64,000 nt of DNA from Bacteroidota bacterium. GTDB taxonomy: Bacteria > Bacteroidota > Ignavibacteria > Ignavibacteriales > Melioribacteraceae. Below the pieces are notes generated by a model. That model saw only the letters and a list, made by a program, of their open reading frames with translations, was not told where the DNA came from and ran no database searches. The stretch lies in the NCBI GenBank assembly GCA_018818065.1, contig JAHISV010000002.1, positions 62,001 to 126,000 of the forward strand, written 5' to 3'. The translations under genes and the position numbers were made by a program. Shown here in pieces: positions 1 to 8,669 of this stretch. Position 1 is the first letter of the stretch. Each line of letters begins with the position of its first letter.

Positions 1-497
1 CATCAATTGGTGAACACTGTAAAGTTGGCGGTGAAATTGAGGACACTATAATTCATTCTTATAGCAATAAGCAGCACGATGGCTTTCTCGGGCATAGTTA
101 TCTCGGAGAATGGATAAATATTGGTGCTGCTACCAATAACAGCGATCTCAAAAATAATTACGGTACTATTTCAGCTTATGTTAATGGACACCTAATTGAT
201 ACAGGAATGCAATTCCTTGGACTCATAATGGGTGATCATTCAAAAACCGCAATTAATACTACCTTTAATACCGGGACCGTTGTTGGGTTTTCCTGTAATA
301 TTTTTGGTTCCGGGTTCCCAAAAAGGAACCTGCCCTCTTTTACATTCGGAGGGACAGACATGTTAAGAACAAATAGCCTTGAAAAATCTATTGAAGTAGC
401 TAAACTTGTTATGGAAAGAAGGAATATTCAATTTTCAAAATCGGATTCAGAATTATTTGGTAAAATATTTGAACTGACTTCATCAGAACGAAAGTAA
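1..497 (+). CDS. GlmU-like sugar nucleotidyltransferase, C-terminal part (5' truncated by window)
   Basis: The reading frame is open from base 3 and ends at the TAA at 495-497; the start lies outside the window. The visible 164 residues form a left-handed beta-helix acyltransferase-type C-terminus, with hexapeptide-like repeats such as IGEHCKVGGEI and LGEWINIGAATNNSD, and a FLGHSYLGEW segment. This pattern matches the GlmU-like family of Bacteroidota and relatives (UDP-N-acetylglucosamine diphosphorylase / glucosamine-1-phosphate acetyltransferase type, TIGR03991-like), which makes activated amino sugars for cell-wall precursors. The nucleotidyltransferase half is not visible, so substrate cannot be judged. 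The next gene starts 9 bases downstream and may be co-transcribed. Confidence 0.82.
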   Translation, partial: SIGEHCKVGGEIEDTIIHSYSNKQHDGFLGHSYLGEWINIGAATNNSDLKNNYGTISAYVNGHLIDTGMQFLGLIMGDHSKTAINTTFNTGTVVGFSCNIFGSGFPKRNLPSFTFGGTDMLRTNSLEKSIEVAKLVMERRNIQFSKSDSELFGKIFELTSSERK

Positions 498-506
498 ATA
501 TTATTT

Positions 507-2123
507 ATGTTTAGAAACTATTACATTCTCAACCGGCAGGTATGCGAATTAAATGAGAGGCTAAGTGGAGTAGAAATCCAGGAGTCCTATTCTCAGGATA
601 AGAATAAGTTGTTTTTGAAAATTGCGTCCGATGGCCACCCTGACCGTCATCTTATAATTTCTGTTGATCAGAATTTGCCTTATATATCGATAAAGAACGA
701 TCATCGCAGGGCTAAAAAGAACAATCCCAATTTATTTCCGGGTATCTTTCCCTCCGAAATAACGGCAGTACAAATTGCTGAGGATGATAGGATTATTAAA
801 TTCGTACTTACCAGAGGTGATTTGTACTTTTTGGTTAGAGGAGGCAAATCGAACATTATTCATATTAGCGTGGATGATGAGGTAAGTACTTTTAAAAAAA
901 ATGCCGATGATGAAAAATTGCTGCTGTTAGATGAGTTAAAAGTTAAAAGCTGGACATCTTATTTCAATTTCCCAGACTTATCTGAATTTGATATTTCAGA
1001 ATCGCCCGATAATATTAGAAAAAGCATTCCAACATTAGGCTCTGAGATTGTTAGAGAGATCAAGTCTCAAGATTCAAATAATGTTCTTGTCTCAATTAAT
1101 TCTCTTCTAAGCGAGATAGCACAGGATTCAATTTCAGTGTTTTACTCTGAGGATTTAGGTAAGGTAGTCCTTTTACCCTCCAACTCAGTATTGGCAATAA
1201 ATTCTGATGCTCAAAAATTTAGTAGTACTCTTGAAGCAGTTTCTTATTTCGTTAATCAATCTTATAAAACACAAAATTCAAACGTAATAGAGAAGGATGT
1301 CGCTAAACATCTGGATAAGGAACTGACAACAATTTCCAGTAAGCTGAATAAACTAAGAAAAAGAGTTGAATCAGGATGCCTGGATGAAGAATATAAAAGG
1401 TATGGAAGTTTATTACTGGCAAATCTTCACTTATTAAGAAAAGGGATGACGAAAATAGAAATAACTGACTATAATTCAGGCGAAATTATTTCGATCAATT
1501 TGAATGAAAAACTTCCTCCAAATAAGAACGTTGATTACTATTTTCAAAAATCGAAGGATGAAAGGATCAGTTACGAAAAATCTATAGAACTCTTTAACAA
1601 TACCGAAAAAAATTACAATGAACTTATTCAAAAGAAGAATGCTTTTGAAGATGCTGTTGACACAAGTGAAATCAAAGTTATTTCTGATGAGTTAAACCTG
1701 ACACGAAATAAACCAGAGAAAAAGAAATTGGAAGATAATATTAAATACAGGCATTTTATTTTTGAAGGAAAATATCATGTTTATATTGGAAGGGATAACG
1801 TAAATAATGATCTTGTAACATTCAAAATGGCAAAACAGAACGATATTTGGATGCATGCACGAGGCTTACCCGGCTCTCACGTGGTTTTAAGGATCGATAA
1901 CACCAAAGAACCCGTACCCAAAAATATACTAAAGAGCGTCGCTTCCCTGGCAGCCTATTACAGTAAAGCTAAAACTGCAGGGATTGTTCCCGTGGCTTAT
2001 TCTTTTAGAAAGTACGTTCGGAAAAAGAAAGGTATGGAGCCTGGAAAAGTCATAATCGAACGTGAAACAGTTTTACTTGTCAGACCGGAAATTCCTAATA
2101 ATTGCGAATATATTGAAGACTAG
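507..2123 (+). CDS. rqcH: RqcH-type NFACT protein (ribosome quality control)
   Basis: A 538-residue NFACT protein. The N-terminal NFACT-N domain carries the Asp-Arg pair (D94-R95 in EDDRIIKF) that RqcH/Rqc2 proteins need for tRNA handling. A coiled-coil middle (about residues 270-400) follows, and the NFACT-R domain (about 415-530) contains NDIWMHARGLPGSHVVLR and ends in KVIIERETVLLVRP. In characterised family members the protein binds stalled 50S-peptidyl-tRNA and drives alanine tailing of the nascent chain. Older annotations call this family fibronectin-binding protein FbpA/DUF814. Length is close to the Bacillus protein (about 570). It sits 9 bases after the GlmU-like gene. Function is by family. 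Confidence 0.9.
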   Translation: MFRNYYILNRQVCELNERLSGVEIQESYSQDKNKLFLKIASDGHPDRHLIISVDQNLPYISIKNDHRRAKKNNPNLFPGIFPSEITAVQIAEDDRIIKFVLTRGDLYFLVRGGKSNIIHISVDDEVSTFKKNADDEKLLLLDELKVKSWTSYFNFPDLSEFDISESPDNIRKSIPTLGSEIVREIKSQDSNNVLVSINSLLSEIAQDSISVFYSEDLGKVVLLPSNSVLAINSDAQKFSSTLEAVSYFVNQSYKTQNSNVIEKDVAKHLDKELTTISSKLNKLRKRVESGCLDEEYKRYGSLLLANLHLLRKGMTKIEITDYNSGEIISINLNEKLPPNKNVDYYFQKSKDERISYEKSIELFNNTEKNYNELIQKKNAFEDAVDTSEIKVISDELNLTRNKPEKKKLEDNIKYRHFIFEGKYHVYIGRDNVNNDLVTFKMAKQNDIWMHARGLPGSHVVLRIDNTKEPVPKNILKSVASLAAYYSKAKTAGIVPVAYSFRKYVRKKKGMEPGKVIIERETVLLVRPEIPNNCEYIED

Positions 2124-2172
2124 AGCCATTATTCATGGGCAATAATTGTATTTTATTTGTAATTTCACTTCC

Positions 2173-2667
2173 ATGCTTTTAAAAAACCTAAATAAAAAAT
2201 CAATCGGCTTAATAATCCTGAGCGCTATTTGTCTGGGATTCGCATATAATTCAATAAGTAAAAATGGCATTTCATTAATATACACTGAAAAAGAATACTC
2301 TCAGCTGGATGAAACAGGTAGCCATGAATCGGATTCCATTCCGCTATTAATATCTTTAAACCAAACCATAAAATTCCACGACGATCCAGAAATTATTTTT
2401 ATTGATGCCAGAGATAAGTGGGATTATGAAGAAGGACATATTTCAAGAGCAATTAATATCCAGGAATATAAATTTGATCCACAACTGGACAAATTAGCTG
2501 AATTATCAAGAGAAGCCAAGTATGTTATTTATTGCGGCGGAGATGATTGCGATATAAGTAAAAGATTAGCCGAAAAATTAGCCGCAATCGATTTCAAAAA
2601 TTTATTTATTTATTCCGGTGGATTTGATGAATGGAGTGCTCTAAACATGCCCGTGGAAATCGAATGA
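2173..2667 (+). CDS. Membrane-anchored rhodanese-domain protein
   Basis: About 164 residues from ATG 2173; an in-frame TTG at 2146 would add nine residues and is less likely. One N-terminal hydrophobic segment (SIGLIILSAICLGFAY) is followed by a single rhodanese domain. IFIDARDKWDYEEGHI is the domain entry and VIYCGGDDCDIS holds the presumed active-site Cys loop. Rhodaneses move sulfane sulfur between thiols; the anchor suggests work at the outer face of the inner membrane. The TGA overlaps the ATG of the following MauE-like gene (ATGA), so the two are probably translationally coupled and act together. The physiological sulfur donor cannot be read from sequence. Confidence 0.82.
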   Translation: MLLKNLNKKSIGLIILSAICLGFAYNSISKNGISLIYTEKEYSQLDETGSHESDSIPLLISLNQTIKFHDDPEIIFIDARDKWDYEEGHISRAINIQEYKFDPQLDKLAELSREAKYVIYCGGDDCDISKRLAEKLAAIDFKNLFIYSGGFDEWSALNMPVEIE

Positions 2668-3113
2668 GATTATTTATATCTAACAAGTACTCACTTTTAT
2701 TTTTCAGACTGGTTCTGGGAGCATTGTTTATATTTTCAGGTATCGAAAAAATTACAAATCCCGGAGCATTTGCAATATCAATAGTGAATTATAAACTTGT
2801 CCCACTTCTGTTTATTAATTTTATTGCCATAGTTATTCCCTGGTTAGAGTTACTCCTGGGCATTTTTGTTTTATTCGGTATCGAAACGAAGGAAACTTCT
2901 GCATTGATATCTGTTCTTCTTATCGGATTCACTTTAATGGTGATAATAGCTTTGTTCCGCGGACTAAATATAGATTGTGGATGTTTTGGGACAATAACAG
3001 CAGAGAAAGTAGGAATGAGAAAAATAATGGAAAATCTTGTTTTTATTGCTTTCTCCTTCCCACTAATTAAATATGGTTCAGGGAAATTTATAATTTGCCG
3101 CTTCACTAACTAA
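2664..3113 (+). CDS. MauE/DoxX-family four-helix membrane protein
   Basis: 149 residues from the ATG that overlaps the preceding stop (2664-2667). Four hydrophobic helices are visible, starting with LLFFRLVLGALFIFSGIEKI, plus a Cys pair in the loop NIDCGCFG. This is the signature of the MauE branch of the DoxX superfamily, whose members are linked to periplasmic disulfide or quinone redox chemistry. A frame opened from 2631 lies inside the rhodanese gene and is not used. The pairing with a membrane rhodanese suggests a small thiol/sulfur redox module. The exact electron partner is unknown. Confidence 0.8.
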   Translation: MRLFISNKYSLLFFRLVLGALFIFSGIEKITNPGAFAISIVNYKLVPLLFINFIAIVIPWLELLLGIFVLFGIETKETSALISVLLIGFTLMVIIALFRGLNIDCGCFGTITAEKVGMRKIMENLVFIAFSFPLIKYGSGKFIICRFTN

Positions 3114-3129
3114 GAGCTAACCGATTACA

Positions 3130-4164
3130 ATGAAATATATTAACAAAAATTACGTTAAGAAAATACTAGTCTTAAAACTGAGAGGAATGGGTGATGTAAT
3201 TCTATCTACTATAATTTTGGAAAATCTTAGAATTGACTTTCCGGATGCAAGAATAGATTATTTGACGGAAAAACCAAGCAAAGAAGCTTTGCAGGATATT
3301 CCTCAAATTGACAATATTCTCCTTTTTGATAGAAAAAGTACCTGGGAAAGACTAAAATTATTTATGCGTGTAAGAAAAGAGAAATATGACCTTATACTTG
3401 ATTTGTTCAGCAATCCAAGCACTGCTCAATTATCATTTCTTTCAGGAGCACGCTATCGTGCTGGTTTTCCGTATAAAGGCAGAAAGTATGCTTATAATAT
3501 TTATGGTCCGGTTGAAAGAGATCAACATCACTCGGCAGAACTTCATCTTGAGTTTCTCAGAAATATCGGATTGTCTTATGAAAAAAAAGTACTTCATTTT
3601 GGATTAAATGAGACATCTTTATTAAGAGCAGATGAAATATTAGCAAAATTAAGGTCAAAAAAAGAGTTACTTGTCTGCATAAGTCCAAGTGGTGGTTGGC
3701 CCTCAAAAAAATGCGACCCATCAAAATTTGCCGAAATTGCTACGGTAATCCATCAAAAGTATAATGCTTCACTCTTTATACTATGGGGACCTGGTGATAA
3801 GGCTGAAGCAGTAGAAATTAAGCGCCTATTAGGTGATTTGGCAGAAATTGCACCTGGAACATCGATAAAAGTAATGGGCGCAATTCTTTCGAAATGTGAC
3901 GCAGTTGTTGCAAATGATAGCGGCCCGATGCATATATCAACAGCGGTTGGAACGCCTACACTTTCAATGCATGGACCAACTAATCCTAAATTGCAAGGAC
4001 CATACGGCAATTTACACGAATGGGTAAGAAACGAGAATCTGGAATGCATAGAATGTAATTTGCTTGATTGTCCTAAAAATCATGAATGTTTTCTCGAATT
4101 AAGCACAGATTTGGTTTTAAGCAATTTCAATCATTTACTACTAAAAAATAATTTAATTGCCTAA
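3130..4164 (+). CDS. Glycosyltransferase family 9 (heptosyltransferase-like)
   Basis: 344 residues with the GT9/GT-B fold markers. The N-terminal strand ILVLKLRGMGDVILST resembles the glycine-rich loop of ADP-heptose:LPS heptosyltransferases. The C-terminal donor-site region reads VANDSGPMHISTAVGTPT followed by a G-PTNP segment. A Cys-rich tail (ECIECNLLDCPKNHEC, about residues 308-325) follows. GT9 enzymes transfer heptose or related sugars onto the lipopolysaccharide core at the cytoplasmic face of the inner membrane. A second GT9 gene lies about 160 bases downstream, suggesting a small envelope-glycan locus. The sugar specificity is not predictable. Confidence 0.88.
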   Translation: MKYINKNYVKKILVLKLRGMGDVILSTIILENLRIDFPDARIDYLTEKPSKEALQDIPQIDNILLFDRKSTWERLKLFMRVRKEKYDLILDLFSNPSTAQLSFLSGARYRAGFPYKGRKYAYNIYGPVERDQHHSAELHLEFLRNIGLSYEKKVLHFGLNETSLLRADEILAKLRSKKELLVCISPSGGWPSKKCDPSKFAEIATVIHQKYNASLFILWGPGDKAEAVEIKRLLGDLAEIAPGTSIKVMGAILSKCDAVVANDSGPMHISTAVGTPTLSMHGPTNPKLQGPYGNLHEWVRNENLECIECNLLDCPKNHECFLELSTDLVLSNFNHLLLKNNLIA

Positions 4165-4170
4165 ACTGAG

Positions 4171-4310
4171 ATGATGAGAAAAAAAGAGCATCCATTAGAA
4201 ATCGCAGGTATGATATCCTTTATTCATATCGTTTCATTAAACGCTTACGGTGCCCTGATGAGGCAATACATACTTTGAAGAAATTGATAAACAATATTTT
4301 CCATTTTTAG
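4171..4310 (+). other. Possible small ORF with slippery A7 run, or a broken gene
   Basis: The 158-base gap between the two GT9 genes holds tandem ATGs at 4171/4174 followed by AGA AAA AAA, an A AAA AAA slippery heptamer. In the zero frame the product is a 35-residue peptide ending at 4278. After a -1 slip the frame stays open to a TAG at 4308-4310, 12 bases before the next gene, giving a basic 46-residue product containing NRRYDILYSYRFIKRLRCPDE-like residues. The composition looks more protein-like in the shifted frame. It may be a programmed frameshift, a mutated remnant, a sequencing indel, or chance. I do not recognise a family. Confidence 0.25.
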
Positions 4311-4322
4311 AGAGAATTTACC

Positions 4323-5456
4323 ATGGCAAGAGAAATACCTAAATGCAAAAATTTTACGGGTTATAAACCATGCCACCCTGATCATAATTGCTGGGATGAT
4401 GGATGTAAAGAGTGTGAACCTATTGGAGTAAAAATACTTATTATAAATCTTGATGCGATGGGTGACGTTTTAATGACAACTGCTCAATTACAAACTTTAA
4501 AAAGAGTACATCCACAATCAACAATCTATTGGATTACATTAAAGAATGCCTATAAGCTACTAGATAACAACCCTTTTATTGATAAAGTATTTGTCTATGA
4601 TTTTGAGTCAATATCTATTCTTAACGAAATTGAATTTGATTATGTGATGAATGTTGATAAGTCTATGAGATCAGGTGCATTAGCTATGTCAGTTAAGGCT
4701 AAAAATAGAGTTGGTTTCGGTTTGAATGAAGATGGAAAAATCATGCCATTGAATAAAGGTGCTGAATATAATTACCGACTAGGGATGGATGATCATTTAA
4801 AATTCAAAGTAAACACCACTACAGGTCAAGAATACTTATCAGAAACATTTGAAATTCCATACGAAAGAAATGACTATGTATTTAATTTTAATGAGGAAGA
4901 GAAAATCTTCATTGAGGCATACAAGAAAGAGGTTGGTATCTCTGAGACTGACGAGGTAATTGGTTTTAATACGGGGTGCTCCCTCCTATTCCCTAATAAG
5001 AAAATGACTATTGAACAACATCAGGCTCTTATTGAACAATTTTTGAAATTAGGTAGATTTAAGATAATATTACTAGGTGGTCCTGAAGATACAGAACGAA
5101 ACGAATTAATTGCTCAACCATTTGGTGATAGAATTATCAATACGCCCTCAAATCATGGTTTAAGAAAAGGTGCTGCTTATGAATCAATTCCGGATGTGAT
5201 TATTAGTGGTGATTCTTTTGGAATGCACTTGGCAATTGCCTTAAAAAAGCATGTTATTGCCTGGTTTGGTTTGAGTTGCTGGACTGAAATTGATCTTTAT
5301 GATCGGGGTATCAAATTGGCCCCCGAAGGGCTTGAATGTGCTCCATGTTGGAAAAAAGTTTGTCCAAATAACCTTGAGTGTATTCAAATGATTGATTTAC
5401 AAAGAATAATTAATGAAACTATTCAGTTCTTTGATAGAAAGAAAATGCAAAAGTGA
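4323..5456 (+). CDS. Glycosyltransferase family 9 with Cys-rich N- and C-termini
   Basis: 377 residues. A 35-residue N-terminal extension carries five cysteines (CKNFTGYKPCHPDHNC then GCKEC). The GT9 start ILIINLDAMGDVLMTT follows and the donor-site region ISGDSFGMHLAIALKKHVIAW comes near residue 300. The C-terminus has a second Cys cluster (LECAPCWKKVCPNNLEC). The paired clusters resemble a metal or Fe-S site and recur in a subgroup of GT9-like proteins. The fold implies sugar transfer to an envelope glycan. The stop overlaps the GTG start of the next gene (GTGA), suggesting coupling. What the cysteines bind is inference. Confidence 0.82.
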   Translation: MAREIPKCKNFTGYKPCHPDHNCWDDGCKECEPIGVKILIINLDAMGDVLMTTAQLQTLKRVHPQSTIYWITLKNAYKLLDNNPFIDKVFVYDFESISILNEIEFDYVMNVDKSMRSGALAMSVKAKNRVGFGLNEDGKIMPLNKGAEYNYRLGMDDHLKFKVNTTTGQEYLSETFEIPYERNDYVFNFNEEEKIFIEAYKKEVGISETDEVIGFNTGCSLLFPNKKMTIEQHQALIEQFLKLGRFKIILLGGPEDTERNELIAQPFGDRIINTPSNHGLRKGAAYESIPDVIISGDSFGMHLAIALKKHVIAWFGLSCWTEIDLYDRGIKLAPEGLECAPCWKKVCPNNLECIQMIDLQRIINETIQFFDRKKMQK

Positions 5457-6331
5457 ATTTAAGCGAAAAAATAGAAAGGTTTTCAGGTAAAAAGCCCTTA
5501 ATTCTGGATGGCGCAGTCGGCAGCTATTTAACTTCTAATGGAGTTCTTTGGGATGATAATTTGTGGAGTTCATATGGCAATATTAGCCACCCAGGACTCG
5601 TAAAAACAATTCATGCGAAATATATTTCAGCCGGTGCTGACATAATTACTTCAAATACCTTTAGAACAAACCCAATAGCATTAAAGCGAGCCAATATTGA
5701 TATTTCTGAAGAGGATTTTGTTCGAGCTGCGTTGTTATCAGCACTATTTGCTGTAAATAATTCAAATGTACTTATTGCAGGTTCAAATGCTCCCGCCGAA
5801 GACTGTTATCAGTCTGAAAGAACCATTGGAATTGATGAATTAATTTATAATCATAAAAGACATATTGACTTGCTTTACGAAAATGGCGCTGAGATTATAC
5901 TAAATGAGACTCAAAGCCATATAGATGAGATACAGATAATTTGTGAATATTGTCATAGTAATAAGATACCATTTATTCTCAGTCTGTTTTTTACTGAAGA
6001 TATGAAAATATTAAGCGGCGAATCAGTTTCAGAAGTAGTACAGGATGTACTTCAATATTCACCTTTGGCAATAGGATTTAACTGTATATTTAACAACACG
6101 TTCCAAAGTTTTATTAATAATAACCTGACTTACTATGATTGGGGATTTTATCTAAACTGTGGGGCTGGAAATCTGACGGATAAAGGAATTACCTGCGGTG
6201 TTTCTGAGAAAGAATATGTTAGTGATATTAAAAAACTCATTCATCCTAATCTAAAATTCGTTGGATCCTGTTGCGGATCATCTCCAGCGCATACAATGGA
6301 ATTAAGGAGAGTTATTGATGAATTATGTTGA
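5453..6331 (+). CDS. Homocysteine S-methyltransferase family protein
   Basis: 292 residues with a GTG start overlapping the preceding TGA. Family markers are ILDGAVGSYL at the N-terminus, GADIITSNTFRTN near residue 65, a GFNC segment near 205 (first zinc ligand) and GSCCGSSPAHT near 275 (the paired zinc ligands). The enzyme is a TIM barrel that transfers a methyl group to homocysteine to make methionine, from S-methylmethionine, betaine or a corrinoid partner. There are no B12-binding or folate domains, so it is not full-length MetH. The downstream ispE start lies inside its last codons. The methyl donor is not determinable here. Confidence 0.85.
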   Translation: MNLSEKIERFSGKKPLILDGAVGSYLTSNGVLWDDNLWSSYGNISHPGLVKTIHAKYISAGADIITSNTFRTNPIALKRANIDISEEDFVRAALLSALFAVNNSNVLIAGSNAPAEDCYQSERTIGIDELIYNHKRHIDLLYENGAEIILNETQSHIDEIQIICEYCHSNKIPFILSLFFTEDMKILSGESVSEVVQDVLQYSPLAIGFNCIFNNTFQSFINNNLTYYDWGFYLNCGAGNLTDKGITCGVSEKEYVSDIKKLIHPNLKFVGSCCGSSPAHTMELRRVIDELC

Positions 6332-7160
6332 GATGAAAGCTCCAGCGAAAATTAACCTGGGTTTAAATATTATTTCTAAAAGAGATGATGGATACCATAA
6401 TCTTGAAACAATATTTTATCCAATATATGATCTTTTTGATAAAATTGTTGTTGAAAAATCCGATTCATTCCGTTTTACTTCTGATAACGCACATCTTACA
6501 GATGACGAAAGCAATCTTATCGTTAGGGCAACTCGTTTACTTGAAAATAAATTCAAAAAAATATTTAATATAAATATTTATCTTGAAAAAATTATTCCGA
6601 TGGGAGCAGGGTTAGGTGGCGGCAGTTCAGATGCGGCTGCAATATTACTTGTACTTAATGATATGTTCAAATTAGGATTGAGTTATGGCAAATTATCAGA
6701 AATTGCTCTCACTCTAGGTTCTGATGTTCCCTATTTTTTAAAACCAAAACCAGCACTCGGAAAATCCCGTGGCGAAGAATTAGAATTTTTAGAAATAATA
6801 ATTGATAAACCAATTTTGTTGGTAAATCCTGGTATTCATATTTCAACAAAAGAGGCATTCCAAAACATTAAACCCACTCCCCTGGTCGGTCGTATTGAAC
6901 TAGGGGCAAAAATTGCCAGCGGTGATGTGAGATCTTTTAATGGGTTATTGAGTAATGACTTTGAGAATTATGTATTTGAAAGGCATCCTGAAATATCAGG
7001 CATTCGGGAAGCGCTTGTTGCAGATGGAGCTCTATTTTCTCAAATGACAGGCACGGGCTCAACTATATATGGCATTTTCGAGGACATAGAGAGCGCTGAG
7101 AGATCGAAAAAACGCCTGCCTGAGAACTACTTCACATTTATATCCCATCATGGATTCTAA
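6318..7160 (+). CDS. ispE: 4-diphosphocytidyl-2-C-methyl-D-erythritol kinase
   Basis: 280 residues from ATG 6318, chosen because AAGGAGAG at 6304-6311 lies seven bases upstream; a TTG at 6315 is less likely. GHMP-kinase motifs are clear: KAPAKINLGLNI at the N-terminus, the ATP loop PMGAGLGGGSSDAAA near residue 100 and a C-terminal MTGTGSTIYG. IspE phosphorylates CDP-methylerythritol in the non-mevalonate isoprenoid pathway in the cytoplasm. It overlaps the end of the homocysteine methyltransferase gene by 14 bases. Its last 23 bases overlap the convergent histidine kinase gene on the other strand. Confidence 0.95.
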   Translation: MNYVEMKAPAKINLGLNIISKRDDGYHNLETIFYPIYDLFDKIVVEKSDSFRFTSDNAHLTDDESNLIVRATRLLENKFKKIFNINIYLEKIIPMGAGLGGGSSDAAAILLVLNDMFKLGLSYGKLSEIALTLGSDVPYFLKPKPALGKSRGEELEFLEIIIDKPILLVNPGIHISTKEAFQNIKPTPLVGRIELGAKIASGDVRSFNGLLSNDFENYVFERHPEISGIREALVADGALFSQMTGTGSTIYGIFEDIESAERSKKRLPENYFTFISHHGF

Positions 7161-8574
7161 CAAGTCTTTTGTGAGCTTTCAGTTTACTCATTTTGGGTTC
7201 TGAGTAAGGAAGTGATATAATAAATGAGGTCCCAGGACGAACATCGGTTCCAATTGTAGACGGGCTTTTTACTTCTATTCTACCCAGATACCTTGTAATA
7301 ACTTCGTTTACAACAGAAAGTCCAAGCCCGCTCCCCTCATACTGTTGACCTTTAATATTGGAAGCACGGAAAAACTGATTAAATATTTTTCTCTTTTCTT
7401 CTTCAGGAATGCCGATACCATCATCCGCAACATCAATAATAGCATTATTTCCTTTATTTGATAGTGAGATTTTTACGTTTCCATTTGACAGATTATATTT
7501 AACCGCATTGCCAAGCACATTGGACAGTGCCAATTCGAACAAAACAGTGTCACCTTTAAGTTTTTTATTAACATTTCTCAAATCTTCAAAATTTATCGTT
7601 ATGTTTTTTGAGAGTGCGTTGTCGAGTTGATTATCGATTAATCTGTTAATAATTTCCACAAGGTCTACATCATCCATTTTAGTAATATTCAAGAGTTTTA
7701 TTTTGGATAGATGTAATACGTTATTAATTAGAGTAACAGCCTCAATGGTTCTTTTCCGCGACCTCTCTAATTTAATTAGTATTTCCTCGGAGACTGGACC
7801 CATAAAACCATTAATAATTACATCAAGAATGCTTTGAACAGCTGCGATTGGAGTTTTTATCTCGTGAACGACACCAATTATGTATTTCTGTTTGGCCTTT
7901 TCTGTGTCCTTCAATTCACCAAGTGTTTGCCACAACTGACGCTCTCTCTGATAGAGTCTAACTGCTATTGTGTTGGTTAGCAGGACCGTAATCAGCATCA
8001 TACCGGAAAACATTAATATAAATGTGATATCATACATAATTGTATGTGGAAGTTCCGCGAGGTAAAGTCCGGCAATAAGGTGCAATGAAATTACACTGTA
8101 ATGTTGTAATAGAATCAATGATCCGAAAATAATAATTACTAGAGATCCTATAAAATAGACCACTCTTCCGGGTAAAATTAAACTACCAATCACCATTTGA
8201 AAAATAAAAAACATATAAAAAGGTGAAAATATAACTCCGGTAAAATGAACAAGAACCATTAAAGCAGTAAGATCAAGAATCATTTGCATGAGAGAAAGGT
8301 GCATATGATTAAATCTGCCTGGAATCGATTTAATCGAATTTAATGATTTCGATAATAGCAGATTATATATAAGAATTGATATCGTAACAAGAATTATAGA
8401 TAAATGCTGAGAATTAGTATACTCAAAATCAACGATTATGGTACTGGAAAAATAGAAGCCAGCAAGTAGAGTAACGAAAAAATACCGAAGTTTAATAAAC
8501 CACAAATTTCTTCGTTTTATTGCGGTCCAGAATTCCTCGTAGTGATGAGCCCATTCAGGGACAAGACGAATCAT
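7138..8574 (-). CDS. Membrane sensor histidine kinase (paralogue 1)
   Basis: 478 residues. About six hydrophobic segments occupy residues 25-215. A HisKA dimerisation helix follows with the phospho-acceptor His in VVHEIKTPIAAVQ, and then an HATPase domain with N-box NVLGNAVKYN, G1 DVADDGIGIP and G2 YEGSGLGLSV. There is no periplasmic domain, PAS or receiver, so the signal is probably sensed within the membrane. It shares architecture and the N-terminal pattern EEFW-AIKRRN-WFIKLR with the next gene, so the two are tandem duplicates. No response regulator lies beside it. Signal and partner are unknown. Confidence 0.9.
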   Translation of the reverse strand: MIRLVPEWAHHYEEFWTAIKRRNLWFIKLRYFFVTLLAGFYFSSTIIVDFEYTNSQHLSIILVTISILIYNLLLSKSLNSIKSIPGRFNHMHLSLMQMILDLTALMVLVHFTGVIFSPFYMFFIFQMVIGSLILPGRVVYFIGSLVIIIFGSLILLQHYSVISLHLIAGLYLAELPHTIMYDITFILMFSGMMLITVLLTNTIAVRLYQRERQLWQTLGELKDTEKAKQKYIIGVVHEIKTPIAAVQSILDVIINGFMGPVSEEILIKLERSRKRTIEAVTLINNVLHLSKIKLLNITKMDDVDLVEIINRLIDNQLDNALSKNITINFEDLRNVNKKLKGDTVLFELALSNVLGNAVKYNLSNGNVKISLSNKGNNAIIDVADDGIGIPEEEKRKIFNQFFRASNIKGQQYEGSGLGLSVVNEVITRYLGRIEVKSPSTIGTDVRPGTSFIISLPYSEPKMSKLKAHKRLVRIHDGI

Positions 8575-8669
8575 TCTATTCTCAATTTTGTCATGTGTGA
8601 AGATACTGCTTCTAATATATCAACTATTTGCAAATAATCAAATATTATAATGGTGGCGGTGTAAGCAAT

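Noticed and set aside
4243-4258. Similar TTACGGTGCC-TGATG strings near 4243 and 27024
   Set aside because: Short and imperfect, with unrelated flanks; treated as chance.
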